Assembly: GCA_025929535.1 (NCBI GenBank)
Contig: JAICLZ010000014.1
Span: 1 to 64,000, forward strand
Length of the DNA: 64,000 nucleotides
Direction of reading: 5' to 3'
DNA from: Gemmatimonadaceae bacterium
Lineage (GTDB): Bacteria; Gemmatimonadota; Gemmatimonadetes; Gemmatimonadales; Gemmatimonadaceae
The notes under the pieces: generated by a model
Database searches by the model: none
Seen by the model: the letters and a program-made list of their open reading frames with translations, nothing else
What the model was told of the DNA's origin: nothing
Shown here: one piece after another, positions 7,981 to 20,266 of the stretch
Numbering within the stretch: position 1 is the first letter of the stretch
How the letters are laid out: each line of letters opens with the position of its first letter
Made by a program: the position numbers and the translations under genes

Positions 7981-8697
7981 ATGGCGGAGCTCCGCCGTCC
8001 CTTCAAACATCGTGTGATGACCTTCTCGCAATTTCGCCGGCGACACCCGGCGTTCCTCGCGGCCGTGGTCGTGATCATCGTCGGGTTGCTCGCGATCGAC
8101 GGCTGGGTGCTCTACAAGCGCCGGGCATACGAGGCGGAGATCGCGCGTCTTCGCTCGGACATGAGCGACGTCGAGCGGCGGCGCAGCGACGCGATCACGA
8201 ATACCAACGAGAAGCGGCTCGAGATGATGATGGAGCTGCTTCGCCGCCAGGCGAAGATCGACAAGGAGATCCATCTGGCCGTCGCGGTGGACAGCGGGAA
8301 GATGTATCTCGAGCGCGACGGCGCGCTCCTACGCGAGATGAGTGTCGAGGTCGCGGCGGAGAAGAATGTGGGGGCCGGGCACGATACGGTGCACCTCGCG
8401 GCGCCGCGCGGCACGCGAACGGTGGAGCGCATCCTCGGCCCCACCGACGCGTGGGACGTTCCTTCCTGGGTCTACACCGATCGCGGGCTGACGCCGCCGG
8501 CGGCCAAGTCCGAAGTCGGTGCTCTGGGGCCGGTTGCGATCGTCCTCAACGGGGGCACGGTGATCTATTCGCTTCCCACCGTGGGTCCGCTGAACGATTC
8601 GGCCTACGTTCTGCCCGGTAGCATCCGCGTGAGCGCCGAGGATTTGCGGGCGGTCACGCCCAACCTGCAGCGCGGAACCGTTGTTTATTTTTATTGA
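7981..8697 (+). CDS. Membrane-anchored L,D-transpeptidase-like protein without the active-site cysteine
   Basis: A 238-residue protein with one transmembrane segment (about residues 24-45), a coiled-coil-like charged stretch (about 48-85) and a C-terminal domain. It appears to be a diverged copy of the L,D-transpeptidase encoded next. The last 24 residues after the active-site position align end to end (IRVSAEDL...GTVVYFY against VRLRNEDI...GTAVFIY). At the catalytic site the intact enzyme has SHGCVR, while this protein has LPGSIR: His becomes Pro212 and Cys becomes Ser214. It is therefore unlikely to catalyse transpeptidation. The start may instead be the ATG at 8017. It follows the SH3 gene by nine bases. 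Confidence 0.7.
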   Translation: MAELRRPFKHRVMTFSQFRRRHPAFLAAVVVIIVGLLAIDGWVLYKRRAYEAEIARLRSDMSDVERRRSDAITNTNEKRLEMMMELLRRQAKIDKEIHLAVAVDSGKMYLERDGALLREMSVEVAAEKNVGAGHDTVHLAAPRGTRTVERILGPTDAWDVPSWVYTDRGLTPPAAKSEVGALGPVAIVLNGGTVIYSLPTVGPLNDSAYVLPGSIRVSAEDLRAVTPNLQRGTVVYFY

Positions 8698-8729
8698 TTC
8701 GAGATCGTGATCCGATTCGCCCGAGGGAC

Positions 8730-9659
8730 ATGAGCACATCGAGCAAAGGCGTTCCATCGCCCGAACATCGTCCAAGCCAGCCGGCGCACGTGATCCCGCT
8801 GCACGCCGCGAGCGGCGCGCGCGGCGGCTGGAAGTGGATCGCGGGCGTCACGGGATTCGCGCTCGCGCTCGGCATCGCGAGCGGGGTACTCGTGTATTCG
8901 ACGCTGCGGGTGCGCTTCCAGCGGGACATCAACCGCATCGTATTCAACCGAAACTGGGAGCTGCTCGACGATGTGAGCCGGAAGGCGGGCACGGTCACGG
9001 ACTCGCTCCAGACGATGCTGGCCACCGAGCCGGACAGCACGGCGACCAAGCCCTACATCGTGGTCAGCATCGAGGACCGCCGGCTCTGGTACAAGCTGGG
9101 CGACACGACGCTGTACACTACACAGGTTGCGGTGGGAAGCGGCAAAACGCTCGTCCAGAAACGCGGTACCCGACAGGAGTTCAAGTTCGATACGCCGCGC
9201 GGACGATTGGTGGTGCAGAGCAAGGAGATGGATCCGGTGTGGGTGCCGCCGGACTGGCACTATGTGGAGCAGGCCAAGAAAAAGGGGCTCGGGATCATGG
9301 CGCTCGACCGGAAGAAAGCGATTCCGGCCGGGGACGGAACGCTGATCCAGGTGGATGGCAACGATGTGGTCAGGAAGCAGCCCGACGGCGTCGAGGTGCC
9401 GCTGGAGGCAAAGGAGGGGCACGAGATCACGGCCGGCGGCAACATCATCGTGCCGCCCTACGGCACCAACCAGCGCAAGTACAAAGGCACGCTCGGCGGC
9501 CACCGGCTCAACATGGGCGATGGCTACGCCTTGCACGGCACCGACGAGCCGCTGTCGATCGGCAAGGCGGTGAGTCACGGCTGTGTTCGGTTACGCAACG
9601 AGGACATTGCGTACCTCTACAGCGTCGTGCCGGTGGGCACGGCGGTGTTCATATACTGA
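8730..9659 (+). CDS. L,D-transpeptidase (YkuD domain), membrane-anchored
   Basis: A 309-residue periplasmic L,D-transpeptidase of the YkuD family, which forms 3-3 cross-links in peptidoglycan or attaches proteins to it. A transmembrane anchor lies at about residues 38-58. The catalytic domain starts near PYIVVSIEDRRLWYKL and carries the family signature HGTDEPLSIGKAVSHGCVRL, with H283 and the nucleophile C285. An insertion of roughly 90 residues between the N-terminal strands and the HGT motif is longer than in minimal YkuD domains. The ATG at 8730 is chosen for GAGGGA a few bases upstream. It follows its inactive-looking paralogue by 32 bases. Confidence 0.9.
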   Translation: MSTSSKGVPSPEHRPSQPAHVIPLHAASGARGGWKWIAGVTGFALALGIASGVLVYSTLRVRFQRDINRIVFNRNWELLDDVSRKAGTVTDSLQTMLATEPDSTATKPYIVVSIEDRRLWYKLGDTTLYTTQVAVGSGKTLVQKRGTRQEFKFDTPRGRLVVQSKEMDPVWVPPDWHYVEQAKKKGLGIMALDRKKAIPAGDGTLIQVDGNDVVRKQPDGVEVPLEAKEGHEITAGGNIIVPPYGTNQRKYKGTLGGHRLNMGDGYALHGTDEPLSIGKAVSHGCVRLRNEDIAYLYSVVPVGTAVFIY

Positions 9660-9788
9660 CCGTCTGGCCAGTCAGCATCCGTTGAACTAATCGGGTTGCC
9701 GTATCACGCCGAAGGCGTCTATTGTAACATAGATCATGTTGACGCCTTGGCCTCTCTCGGGGTCGAGGACTCCTTGTAAAAGGGCACG

Positions 9789-9802
9789 TTGGCTTCGGCC
9801 AA
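9789..9802 (+). promoter_or_regulatory. UUCG-capped hairpin in the leader of the M15 peptidase gene
   Basis: TTGGC (9789-9793) and GCCAA (9798-9802) pair perfectly around a TTCG tetraloop; an extra G-C pair at 9788/9803 extends the stem to six. It lies 57 bases before the GTG start at 9861. No T-run follows, so it is not a classical terminator. It may stabilise the leader RNA. The 9660-9860 gap otherwise shows nothing recognisable. Confidence 0.4.
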
Positions 9803-9860
9803 CACGCAAAACCAAGAGACGACATCCAGTCGTCCGTCTGGTTGCCAGGGAGGGCATCCC

Positions 9861-10859
9861 GTGAAGCATTCCAACCCCCGCGCTCGCCGATACACGGCTC
9901 GCGCAGTCGGTGTGATGACCAGCATCGCGTTCGTCGGCGTCGCCGCAGGCGCGTCGTTCGAGCTGGACGAGCACCCCGGCCTTCCGAAAGCTGCCGCCCC
10001 AGCGCCGGTCGCGCCCGTGATGATCACTGCCACGGCCGCTGCACCTGCGAAGCCGATGGCGTTCGCGTTTTTGGATTCTCTCGTAGGCCTCAGCGGGAAG
10101 CTCCGCGCGCGGTTCGTCGCGACCGGCAGCGCCACCCTCGGCATACCGATCCTCGCCCAGCTCTTCGGCGACAGCGCGCTCGACATCCCGGGCGTGCATC
10201 CGCTCATGGACGCAACGCGATCCTTTTCCCTGATCACCATGCTCCCGTTCTCGGCGAAGCATGCGGGCCGCATCGGCTCGTACCGTATCGGGAACTGGCC
10301 TCACGAGAAGCACCCGTCGAGCTCACTCGAGTACGCGAATCCGAACGGCTTCATCGAGGTCACGGCGCAGAACGAGAGCACGTACGTCTCGGAGCACTTT
10401 CGGCTCAGCGATTTCCTCACGCACGACCAGCAGGACACGTGGCCCAAGTACCTCGTGCTCAATGAGCGCCTCGTCGACAAGCTCGAGCTCGTGATCGAGG
10501 ATCTGAACGCGCACGGCGTGCACGTGGAGCATCTGGCCGTGATGTCCGGATTTCGCACGCCCGAGTACAATCGCCGGGGTGTGGGCGAGGGTGGCAGAGC
10601 GCGCGACAGCCGTCACCAGTACGGCGACGCGGCGGACGTCTACGTGGACAACAACGGCAGCGGCCGGATGAACGATCTGAATCACGATGGGCGCGTCGAT
10701 TCCCGTGATGCGAAGGTGATTCGCGACGCCGTGGATCGCGTGGAAGCCGCGCATCCCGAGCTCGTGGGAGGCGTGGGCGTGTACAGAGGCAACTCGATGC
10801 ACGGGCCGTTCGCGCACGTGGATGCGCGCGGCGTTCGTGCGCGCTGGGGGCGTTCGTAA
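9861..10859 (+). CDS. Secreted M15-type (DUF882/YcbK-like) peptidase with EF-hand-like insertion
   Basis: A 332-residue exported protein with an N-terminal signal/anchor (VGVMTSIAFVGVAAGASF) and a C-terminal zinc peptidase domain of the M15 D,D-carboxypeptidase fold. Motifs are SGFRTPEYN, SRHQYGDAADVYVD (zinc-ligand HxxGxAxD) and FAHVDARG (final zinc-ligand His). Such enzymes cleave peptidoglycan stem peptides. Between the two zinc motifs lies a loop with DLNHDGRVDSRD (coded 10674-10709), the spacing of a calcium-binding EF-hand/dockerin loop. The GTG at 9861 is preferred over a TTG at 9789 because AGGGAGGG lies six bases upstream. Together with the preceding genes it forms a wall-remodelling block. 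Confidence 0.82.
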   Translation: MKHSNPRARRYTARAVGVMTSIAFVGVAAGASFELDEHPGLPKAAAPAPVAPVMITATAAAPAKPMAFAFLDSLVGLSGKLRARFVATGSATLGIPILAQLFGDSALDIPGVHPLMDATRSFSLITMLPFSAKHAGRIGSYRIGNWPHEKHPSSSLEYANPNGFIEVTAQNESTYVSEHFRLSDFLTHDQQDTWPKYLVLNERLVDKLELVIEDLNAHGVHVEHLAVMSGFRTPEYNRRGVGEGGRARDSRHQYGDAADVYVDNNGSGRMNDLNHDGRVDSRDAKVIRDAVDRVEAAHPELVGGVGVYRGNSMHGPFAHVDARGVRARWGRS

Positions 10860-10892
10860 CGGCGCACCTGCCTCGCGGCTCCTGCTTCACCA

Positions 10893-10923
10893 CTACGCCC
10901 TTCGCGATATGCGAGGGGCGTAG
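10893..10923 (+). terminator. Hairpin after the M15 peptidase gene, no T-tract
   Basis: CTACGCCCTTCGC (10893-10905) pairs with GCGAGGGGCGTAG (10911-10923) over 13 positions with one G-T wobble and a GATAT loop, 33 bases after the stop. No run of T follows, so it may be a GC-hairpin terminator, a processing site or a 3'-end stabiliser. Confidence 0.45.
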
Positions 10924-10989
10924 CCGTATGCGGACCGACGTGGTAAATCACACGAAGCCCTCATCGCTCATTTCACCGATCAGCCTGCC

Positions 10990-11391
10990 ATGAATCCGAC
11001 GCTCCGCGACCGAATCGTTCGCACCATCGAGGCGCTGCCCGACGAGCGGGGATATCAGCTGCTCGATTACGTCGAGTTCCTCGAGTCGAAGTACGCCGAG
11101 CGGACGGCGCAGGCGCCGAATGCGCTGCAGCGATTCGCGGAGGGAGTGGAGGACACGCTTCGCGCGGGGCGCGTATCGGCATCCACGATTGCGGAGACGA
11201 TGGGGCTCATGAACAAGGCGATGGGCGTGCTCTCCGGCGTGGCTGCCGCTGGCAAGTCAGTTGCAAGTGATGTTGTCGACGCCGCGCAGCGAAATGTCGC
11301 GCGCGCCACGACCGAGCGGCCCACCGCCGTTCCGCCTACGCCACCCCCGGCTGCACCCCCGGCCGATTCTTCTGGAGGCACCACGACGTGA
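10990..11391 (+). CDS. Hypothetical protein with helical N-terminus and Pro/Ala-rich tail
   Basis: A 133-residue protein not recognised as a named family. Residues 1-45 (RIVRTIEALPDERGYQLLDY, then VEFLESKYAER) resemble short DUF2281-like helical modules. A middle helical stretch contains ETMGLMNKAMGVLSGVAAAG. The C-terminal 30 residues are low-complexity Pro/Ala/Thr. No signal peptide or membrane segment is evident. Its stop overlaps the GTG of the downstream DUF1232 gene by four bases (GTGA), so the two are probably translated together. Function unknown. Confidence 0.65.
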   Translation: MNPTLRDRIVRTIEALPDERGYQLLDYVEFLESKYAERTAQAPNALQRFAEGVEDTLRAGRVSASTIAETMGLMNKAMGVLSGVAAAGKSVASDVVDAAQRNVARATTERPTAVPPTPPPAAPPADSSGGTTT

Positions 11392-11834
11392 CCGCGACCA
11401 CCAGCACGGTCCCCGGCTCGCGCGCAGGCAATCGCAGGCGCGGCGGAGCCGCGCCCCGCACCGGCGCCAAGCGCACCCTTCTCGGCACGATTGCGCAAAT
11501 CCCCTCGTACCTGCGGCTCATGGGTGGGCTGCTCACCGATCCCCGCGTCGCTCCGCTCGACAAGGTGCTGTTGGGGGTCGCGATCGCGTACGTCGCGATG
11601 CCGATCGACCTGATCCCCGATTTCATTCCGTTCATTGGCCAGGTGGACGACGTCTTCATCCTGGTGCTTGCGGTGCGGCGGCTCATCACGAACGCGGGCA
11701 TGGGCGTGATTCGCGATCACTGGGACGGCGCAATCGAGGATCTGCATCCGCGCGCGCTTCAGGAAGTGATTGCCGCAGCGGCATTTTTTCTTCCGCGCGG
11801 CATTCGTCGTCGCCTCCGGAAAGTCGCTCGATAG
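11388..11834 (+). CDS. DUF1232 (YkvA-like) membrane protein
   Basis: A 148-residue protein with the DUF1232 motif: DPRVAPLDKVLLGVAIAYVA followed by MPIDLIPDFIPFIGQVDD. The PIDLIPDFIP core is the family hallmark and spans a membrane helix. The N-terminal 30 residues are basic and probably cytoplasmic. DUF1232 proteins are small inner-membrane proteins without an established function. It begins at a GTG overlapping the preceding hypothetical gene and is followed after 56 bases by an ABC transporter. Confidence 0.85.
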   Translation: MTATTSTVPGSRAGNRRRGGAAPRTGAKRTLLGTIAQIPSYLRLMGGLLTDPRVAPLDKVLLGVAIAYVAMPIDLIPDFIPFIGQVDDVFILVLAVRRLITNAGMGVIRDHWDGAIEDLHPRALQEVIAAAAFFLPRGIRRRLRKVAR

Positions 11835-11890
11835 ACGCCACGCCGGCGGCTCGACCGCAGTCGTACCACCGCCGCGAAATCGCGGCGCGC

Positions 11891-13353
11891 ATCATCGTCC
11901 GCTACGGAGCGCTCATCGCGGCGCTCGCGATCGCCGGCTGCGCGCGTGCGAGCACGGCGCACGCGCCGCTCCGCTGGGGCGGCGATGCCGAAGGAGGCGC
12001 ACCGTTCGTGGAGGCGGATCCCGCGAATCCGTCCAGGGTGCGCGGCTTCGACGTCGAGATCGCGCGGATGATCGGGCGCGCGCTGGATCGCAAGCCGGTG
12101 TTCGTGCAGGTGGCGTGGTCATCGATCGAGGCATCGGTGGAGCGCGGCGACTTCTCGATCGGCATGTCGGGCGTGGAGGATCGTCCCGAGCTGCGCGAGC
12201 GCCACGCGGTGACGATCCCGTATTTCGAGTTTCGCGAGGTGCTCGCGGTTCGCCGTGCGGACAGCGTCCGCTACCGCACGCTGCGCGATCTCGCCGGCAG
12301 ACCCGTGGCGACGCTCGGCGGCACGGGCGCCTATCAGATGCTGCTCGGCACACAGGGGCGTGGAGCTCCGATCGCCGTCTCGTACGATGACGATGTGCAT
12401 CCGTACAGCGATCTCGTGGCAGGCCGGGTGGACGCCGTGCTGCTCGACAACATCATCGCGGATCGATCGCTCCGGCGTACCGGCGGATTCTACATCCAGC
12501 CCGTTCCGGTAGCGACTGGCCATTACGTGGGCGTGCTCGCGCACGCGGACACGGCGCTGCGCGATTCGGTGAACGTGATCCTTCGCGCTCGCATGCGTGA
12601 TGGCTCGCTCGAGAAGACCTTTCGCGCGTGGCACGTCTGGGACGATAGCCAGGCGCGCTACTTCTCGCGCGTGCTCGCGGACACCAGTGCCCGAAGCACC
12701 GTGAGCACCGCGCAGAACGTGAAGAGCATCGGCGCCTATCTCCCCGCGCTCATTCGCGCGGGAGCGATCACGCTGCTTCTCTCGTGTCTCGCCATGGCGC
12801 TCGCGGTGGCGGTGGGGATCGCGGTGGCCGCGGGACGCGTGTACGGCCCGACGCTCGTGCGCGCGCCGCTCGCCGTGTACGTGGAGCTGATTCGCGGCAC
12901 GCCCGTGCTGCTGCAGCTCTTCGTGCTGTACTACGGCCTGTCGAGCGTCGTGCGGCTCCCCGCGTTTCTCGCGGCGGTGCTCGGGCTCGGGCTCAACTAT
13001 GCCGCGTACGAGTCCGAGATCTATCGTGCCGCGCTGCAGGCGATTCCGGGCTCGCAGCTCGAGGCCGGACGCACGCTGGGACTTTCGGAGGCCCAGATCC
13101 TTCGGTTGGTGCGCGGGCCGCAGGCACTCCGGCTCGCGCTCGCGCCAATGACCAACGACTTCGTGGCGCTGCTCAAGGATTCGTCGCTGGTGTCCGTCAT
13201 CACCGTGGTCGAGCTGACGAAGCAGACCGCGATCTACGCCACGAACATCGGCAGCTGGGTCGTGCCGGGCCTCCTGTGCGCCGCGATCTATCTCGCGATG
13301 TCGCTGCCGCTATCGCGACTCGCGCGGCGGCTCGAGCGCAGATGGAGCGCAGC

Positions 13354-13357
<4 letters not shown>
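11891..13357 (+). CDS. Fused polar amino-acid ABC transporter: lipoprotein binding domain plus permease
   Basis: A fusion of a periplasmic substrate-binding domain (family 3, about residues 25-270) with a GlnP/HisM-type permease (about 290-488). The N-terminus looks like a lipoprotein signal (IIVRYGALIAALAIAGC). The binding domain shows DPANPSRVRGFDVEIARMIG, GDFSIGMSGVEDR and DLAGRPVATLGGTGAYQML. The permease has ELIRGTPVLLQLFVLYYGLS and the EAA-type loop with EAGRTLGLSEAQILRLV. Fusion leaves the binding domain tethered to the membrane. No ATG, GTG or TTG occurs in frame near the signal peptide. The coordinate given is an ATC, and the true start is unresolved. The ATPase gene follows at once. 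Confidence 0.85.
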
Positions 13358-16824
<3,467 letters not shown>

Positions 16825-17026
16825 CGCGATCGAGCTCACCTCGCGCGCACGAGCACCGCCGATCCAACGGCGGCGCCGCTGCATGACGGATGCACGTGTG
16901 CCCGATTGGCCATTCGCGAATTCGAGTGGAGGTGAGGGGAGGCAACAGTTGCCGGGGAGTTTGCAATATCCGCGCGCAAGAAGCGCTTCATCTCGCCGCG
17001 CGGCCGTCGCTCCCGCTCCTCAGCGC

Positions 17027-17053
17027 TTGACAGGGCACCGACCGCGGTAGAAC
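17027..17053 (+). promoter_or_regulatory. Possible sigma-70-type promoter for the amino-acid permease
   Basis: A perfect TTGACA (17027-17032) is followed after 15 bases by TAGAAC (17048-17053). The spacing is shorter than ideal. Transcription would start near 17060, about 78 bases before the permease ATG, in the 313-base gap downstream of the divergent FemAB-like gene. The rest of that gap shows nothing recognisable. Confidence 0.42.
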
Positions 17054-17137
17054 GTTGCTCGGCCCCAGCCGGGTTGACGCCCCCGAGCCTTCGCCCACGT
17101 CCGCACCTTCCAATTCGATTTGCCTGGAGACACTTGC

Positions 17138-18604
17138 ATGGGTTTGTTAGCCAGAAAGAGCATCACGGAGCTCCAACAGGAAGCGAGTGAGACGGGCGAG
17201 GGGACGCTCAAGCGGGTCCTCACCGCGAGCAATCTGACGCTTCTCGGAATCGGCGCAATCATCGGCGCCGGAATCTTCGTCCTCACCGGCACCGCTGCTG
17301 CGCTGTACGCCGGCCCCGCCGTCATGTGGTCATTCGTGCTTGCGGGGTCCGGGTGCCTTTTCGCTGGACTCTGCTACGCGGAGTTCGCGTCGATGATTCC
17401 GATCGCCGGCAGCGCCTACACCTACGGCTACGCCACGCTCGGCGAGTTCATCGCGTGGATCATCGGATGGGATCTCGTGCTCGAGTATCTCTTCGGCGCG
17501 GCCACGGTGGCTGTGGGATGGTCGGGCTACTTCGGCGCGTTCCTCCATCGCCTGGGCATCGATCTGCCCGCCGGCTTCATGTCCGCGCCGCTCGCGGTGG
17601 AAGGGACGCACAACCTCACGCGAGTTCCCGGCGGCGTGATGAACGTGCCGGCCGTTGCGCTCATCCTCCTGATGACCGTGCTGCTCGTCATCGGCATCAA
17701 GGAGTCGGCACGGTTCAACAACGTCATCGTCTACATCAAGATCGCGATCGTGGTGCTCGTGATCGGATTCGGCTTCCTGCACGTCACCAAGGCGAACTGG
17801 CACCCGTTCGTTCCGCCGAACACCGGCGGCTTCGGAAACTTCGGATGGTCCGGCGTCATCCGCGCAGCAGGCGTCGTGTTCTTCGCCTACATCGGCTTCG
17901 ATGCCGTGTCCACTGCGGCACAGGAGGCGAAGAATCCGCAAAAGGACATGCCGGTGGGCATCCTGATGTCGCTCGCTATCTGCACCGTGCTCTACATCCT
18001 GATGTCGCTCGTCATCACCGGACTCGCGCACTACACCACGCTCAACGTGCCGCACCCGGTGGCGTTCGCGCTCGAGAACATTCCTGCGCTCTCGTGGCTC
18101 ACCTACCTCGTCGAGATCGGCGCGATCATGGGCCTCGCATCGGTGGTGCTCGTGATGCTCATGGGGCAGCCGCGCATCTTCTTCTCGATGTCCCGCGACG
18201 GACTCCTTCCGCCGGTGTTCGGCAAGGTACACCCGAAGTTCCAGACTCCATACGTGACCACGATCGTGACCGGCGTGATCGCCGCGATCGTCGCGGGGCT
18301 CTTCCCCGTTGCGCTGCTGGGCGAGCTCGTCTCCATCGGTACGCTGCTGGCGTTCGTCATCGTGTGCGCCGGGGTGATCGTGCTGCGCTATCGCAGTCCG
18401 AACATGGTGCGCCCATTCAAGACGCCTCTCGTGCCGTTGGTGCCCATCCTCGGCATTCTGATCTGCGGCGGCCTGATGGCGGGGCTCCCGGGCGATACGT
18501 GGCTGCGACTGGTGATCTGGATGGCGATCGGGATCGTCATCTACTTCACCTACGGCCGGAAGCATTCCAAGGTGCAGCGCGGCATCGGTGCGGCCACCGA
18601 CTGA
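17138..18604 (+). CDS. APC-family amino-acid permease
   Basis: A 488-residue inner-membrane transporter of the amino acid-polyamine-organocation family, close to cationic amino-acid permeases (YfnA/CAT type). The first helix carries [19 protein letters not shown], the signature of the substrate-binding bend. [20 protein letters not shown] follows in helix 6 and [17 protein letters not shown] in the later conserved loop. About twelve to thirteen hydrophobic segments are visible. The ATG at 17138 has GGAGA eight bases upstream; a TTG at 17120 is rejected. Substrate specificity cannot be told from sequence alone. A strong intrinsic terminator follows. Confidence 0.92.
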   Translation: MGLLARKSITELQQEASETGEGTLKRVLTASNLTLLGIGAIIGAGIFVLTGTAAALYAGPAVMWSFVLAGSGCLFAGLCYAEFASMIPIAGSAYTYGYATLGEFIAWIIGWDLVLEYLFGAATVAVGWSGYFGAFLHRLGIDLPAGFMSAPLAVEGTHNLTRVPGGVMNVPAVALILLMTVLLVIGIKESARFNNVIVYIKIAIVVLVIGFGFLHVTKANWHPFVPPNTGGFGNFGWSGVIRAAGVVFFAYIGFDAVSTAAQEAKNPQKDMPVGILMSLAICTVLYILMSLVITGLAHYTTLNVPHPVAFALENIPALSWLTYLVEIGAIMGLASVVLVMLMGQPRIFFSMSRDGLLPPVFGKVHPKFQTPYVTTIVTGVIAAIVAGLFPVALLGELVSIGTLLAFVIVCAGVIVLRYRSPNMVRPFKTPLVPLVPILGILICGGLMAGLPGDTWLRLVIWMAIGIVIYFTYGRKHSKVQRGIGAATD

Positions 18605-18627
18605 CCGCTGTCGGAGTTAGCTTTGAG

Positions 18628-18663
18628 GCGGCGCCCGGATCAACGAGCGCCGCTTCTTTTTTT
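18628..18663 (+). terminator. Intrinsic terminator after the amino-acid permease
   Basis: GCGGCGC (18628-18634) and GCGCCGC (18647-18653) form a perfect 7-bp stem with a 12-base loop, followed by TTCTTTTTTT (18654-18663). This is a textbook rho-independent terminator. The T-tract ends only six bases before the ATG of the next gene at 18670. Confidence 0.88.
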
Positions 18664-18669
18664 CTGCAC

Positions 18670-19698
18670 ATGCCGACGACTCTCCCCGATCTTCTCGCCG
18701 TCCCCGCGCATCGCGCCGCGGCCATCGAGCGCTACGCCGCGGAATTCTCACCGGGGCGCACGGTCGCGCTGTTGACGCACATCAACGCCGATGGCGACGG
18801 CTGCGGCTCGGAGGTGGCGCTCGCGCTTCTGCTCGCGCAGCGCGGCATGAAGGTGCGCATCGTGAACCCCACGCCATGGCCCGCGATGTTCGATTTTCTC
18901 CTGGGCGATGTGTCCGAGCGCACCGCCGACGGCGCCGCGGCGCTTGCAGGCGTGGAGCTCGTGATCGTACTCGACATTAGCGATCTCAAGCGGCTCGGCT
19001 CCCTCAGCGAGGCAGTGCGCAACTCGCCCGCCCGTCGTCTCGTGATCGATCACCACGTGCCGCAGGACGAGCCGGCCGGCGAGATCGTCGTTTCGGACAC
19101 CACGGCGTGCGCGACGGGTGAGCTCATCTTCGACGTCGCACGCGTGCTCGGCCTCGAGATCACGGCGCCAATCGCGCGCGCGCTCTACACCGCGATTCTG
19201 AGCGACACCGGTGGCTTTCGCTTCAGCAACACGTCCCCACGCTGCCACGCGATCGCAGGACAGCTCCTCGCCGCGGGCGTGGAGCCCGAAGAGATGTACC
19301 GCCGCATCTACGCATCCGTATCCGTCGGCCGGCTGCATCTGCTGCGCGACGCCCTGGCGACGCTCGAGGTGGACGGCGATCACGGGCTCGCGTGGATCGC
19401 TCTCCCGGCAGGAGCACTCGAGAAATACGCCGTGCGCCCTGAGGAGCTCGACGGGTTGGCTGAACATCCTCGATCGGTGGCGGGAACGAAGATGGCGGTG
19501 TTCTTCCGCGATCTCGGTCACGGAAAGGTGAAAGTGTCGTTCCGCTCCACGGGCGAAGTGGACGTGAACGCCTTCGCGCGCCAGTTTGGCGGCGGCGGAC
19601 ACGCCAAGGCATCCGGTGCGCTGATCGCGGGCTCGCTGGCCGAGGTGCGCGACAGCGTGATCACCGCCGCGCGAGCGTTCCTGTTGCCGAAGAGTTGA
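18670..19698 (+). CDS. nrnA: DHH/DHHA1 phosphoesterase (NrnA-like oligoribonuclease / pAp phosphatase)
   Basis: A 342-residue cytosolic phosphoesterase that probably degrades nano-RNA and dephosphorylates pAp. The DHH domain shows HINADGDGCGSEVALA (motif I), VIVLDISD, the eponymous VIDHH and SDTGGFRFSN. The C-terminal DHHA1 domain ends in FGGGGHAKASGA. Length and motif order match NrnA. c-di-AMP phosphodiesterases share the core but usually carry extra domains, absent here. No Shine-Dalgarno precedes the ATG; a terminator T-tract lies immediately upstream, so how this gene is transcribed and initiated is unclear. The 3' side opens onto a 574-base non-coding region. Confidence 0.9.
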   Translation: MPTTLPDLLAVPAHRAAAIERYAAEFSPGRTVALLTHINADGDGCGSEVALALLLAQRGMKVRIVNPTPWPAMFDFLLGDVSERTADGAAALAGVELVIVLDISDLKRLGSLSEAVRNSPARRLVIDHHVPQDEPAGEIVVSDTTACATGELIFDVARVLGLEITAPIARALYTAILSDTGGFRFSNTSPRCHAIAGQLLAAGVEPEEMYRRIYASVSVGRLHLLRDALATLEVDGDHGLAWIALPAGALEKYAVRPEELDGLAEHPRSVAGTKMAVFFRDLGHGKVKVSFRSTGEVDVNAFARQFGGGGHAKASGALIAGSLAEVRDSVITAARAFLLPKS

Positions 19699-19773
19699 CT
19701 CCCTTCGACCGGCCGATCACGACTCGAATCACTGACCCAGACGCCGCGCCCCGTCACGATCCGTTTTCTCATT

Positions 19774-19911
19774 CGTTCGATCCGTTAATCCATATTTCCA
19801 AAAATGTTCATGCCAGTGTCGTGCGCGCCCGCCCACAACGGCAACAGCCGCTCGGACTGGCCCTTACATCTTGAGATACGGATGAACAAACGGATTGAAA
19901 CGGATCGAACG
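19774..19911. repeat. 13-base perfect inverted repeat
   Basis: CGTTCGATCCGTT at 19774-19786 and its exact reverse complement at 19899-19911, 112 bases apart. Further ATCCGT/ACGGAT copies cluster around both arms. They could be operator half-sites or ends of a small element. Confidence 0.7.
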
Positions 19912-19981
19912 GAGACGGCAAAACTCTACGATTTCCATCGTCACGGCGCGGGAGCAACGACACCGGATCTTTGACTGGAAA

Positions 19982-20006
19982 CGGCAGGGGTGTAGCGTCC
20001 CTGCCG
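19982..20006 (+). other. Perfect 8-bp hairpin in the non-coding region
   Basis: CGGCAGGG (19982-19989) pairs with CCCTGCCG (19999-20006) around a nine-base loop. No T-tract follows. It may be part of a structured RNA or a terminator variant for nrnA. Confidence 0.5.
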
Positions 20007-20260
20007 CTGCTTCCGTTGTCAACCAAAGAAGCCCCGCTCTCCGTGTGCACCGCGCCTTGCCTCAGCGAGCACAGGCCCCGTCGCCACAAACGTTTTTTCC
20101 GTTAGTGTCCGTCCGGTCCGTTTGCGTCGTCTCATCCAACGCAGTTGACCTTTCGAGTCGCGCGCACCAGACCACACGGGCAACAACGAGGGCAACGGCG
20201 ACTGGAAAACGACGACACAAAGGCACCCGATCCGCGATCACTTTCCCTCATTCGATCCGC

Positions 20261-20266
20261 TAGATT
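20261..20266 (+). promoter_or_regulatory. TANNNT -10-like box just before the nfu-like start
   Basis: TAGATT ends six bases before the ATG at 20273 and no Shine-Dalgarno is present. This arrangement resembles leaderless promoters described in Deinococcus-type bacteria. No good -35 box is visible. Low confidence. Confidence 0.3.

Noticed and set aside
9660-9680. Short palindrome around TGGCCA after the L,D-transpeptidase
   Set aside because: The outer stem is only five pairs with no T-run, too weak to call a terminator.
17326-18669. Upstream extension of the nrnA frame through the permease gene
   Set aside because: It is an out-of-frame reading of the permease; family alignment of NrnA begins after 18670.
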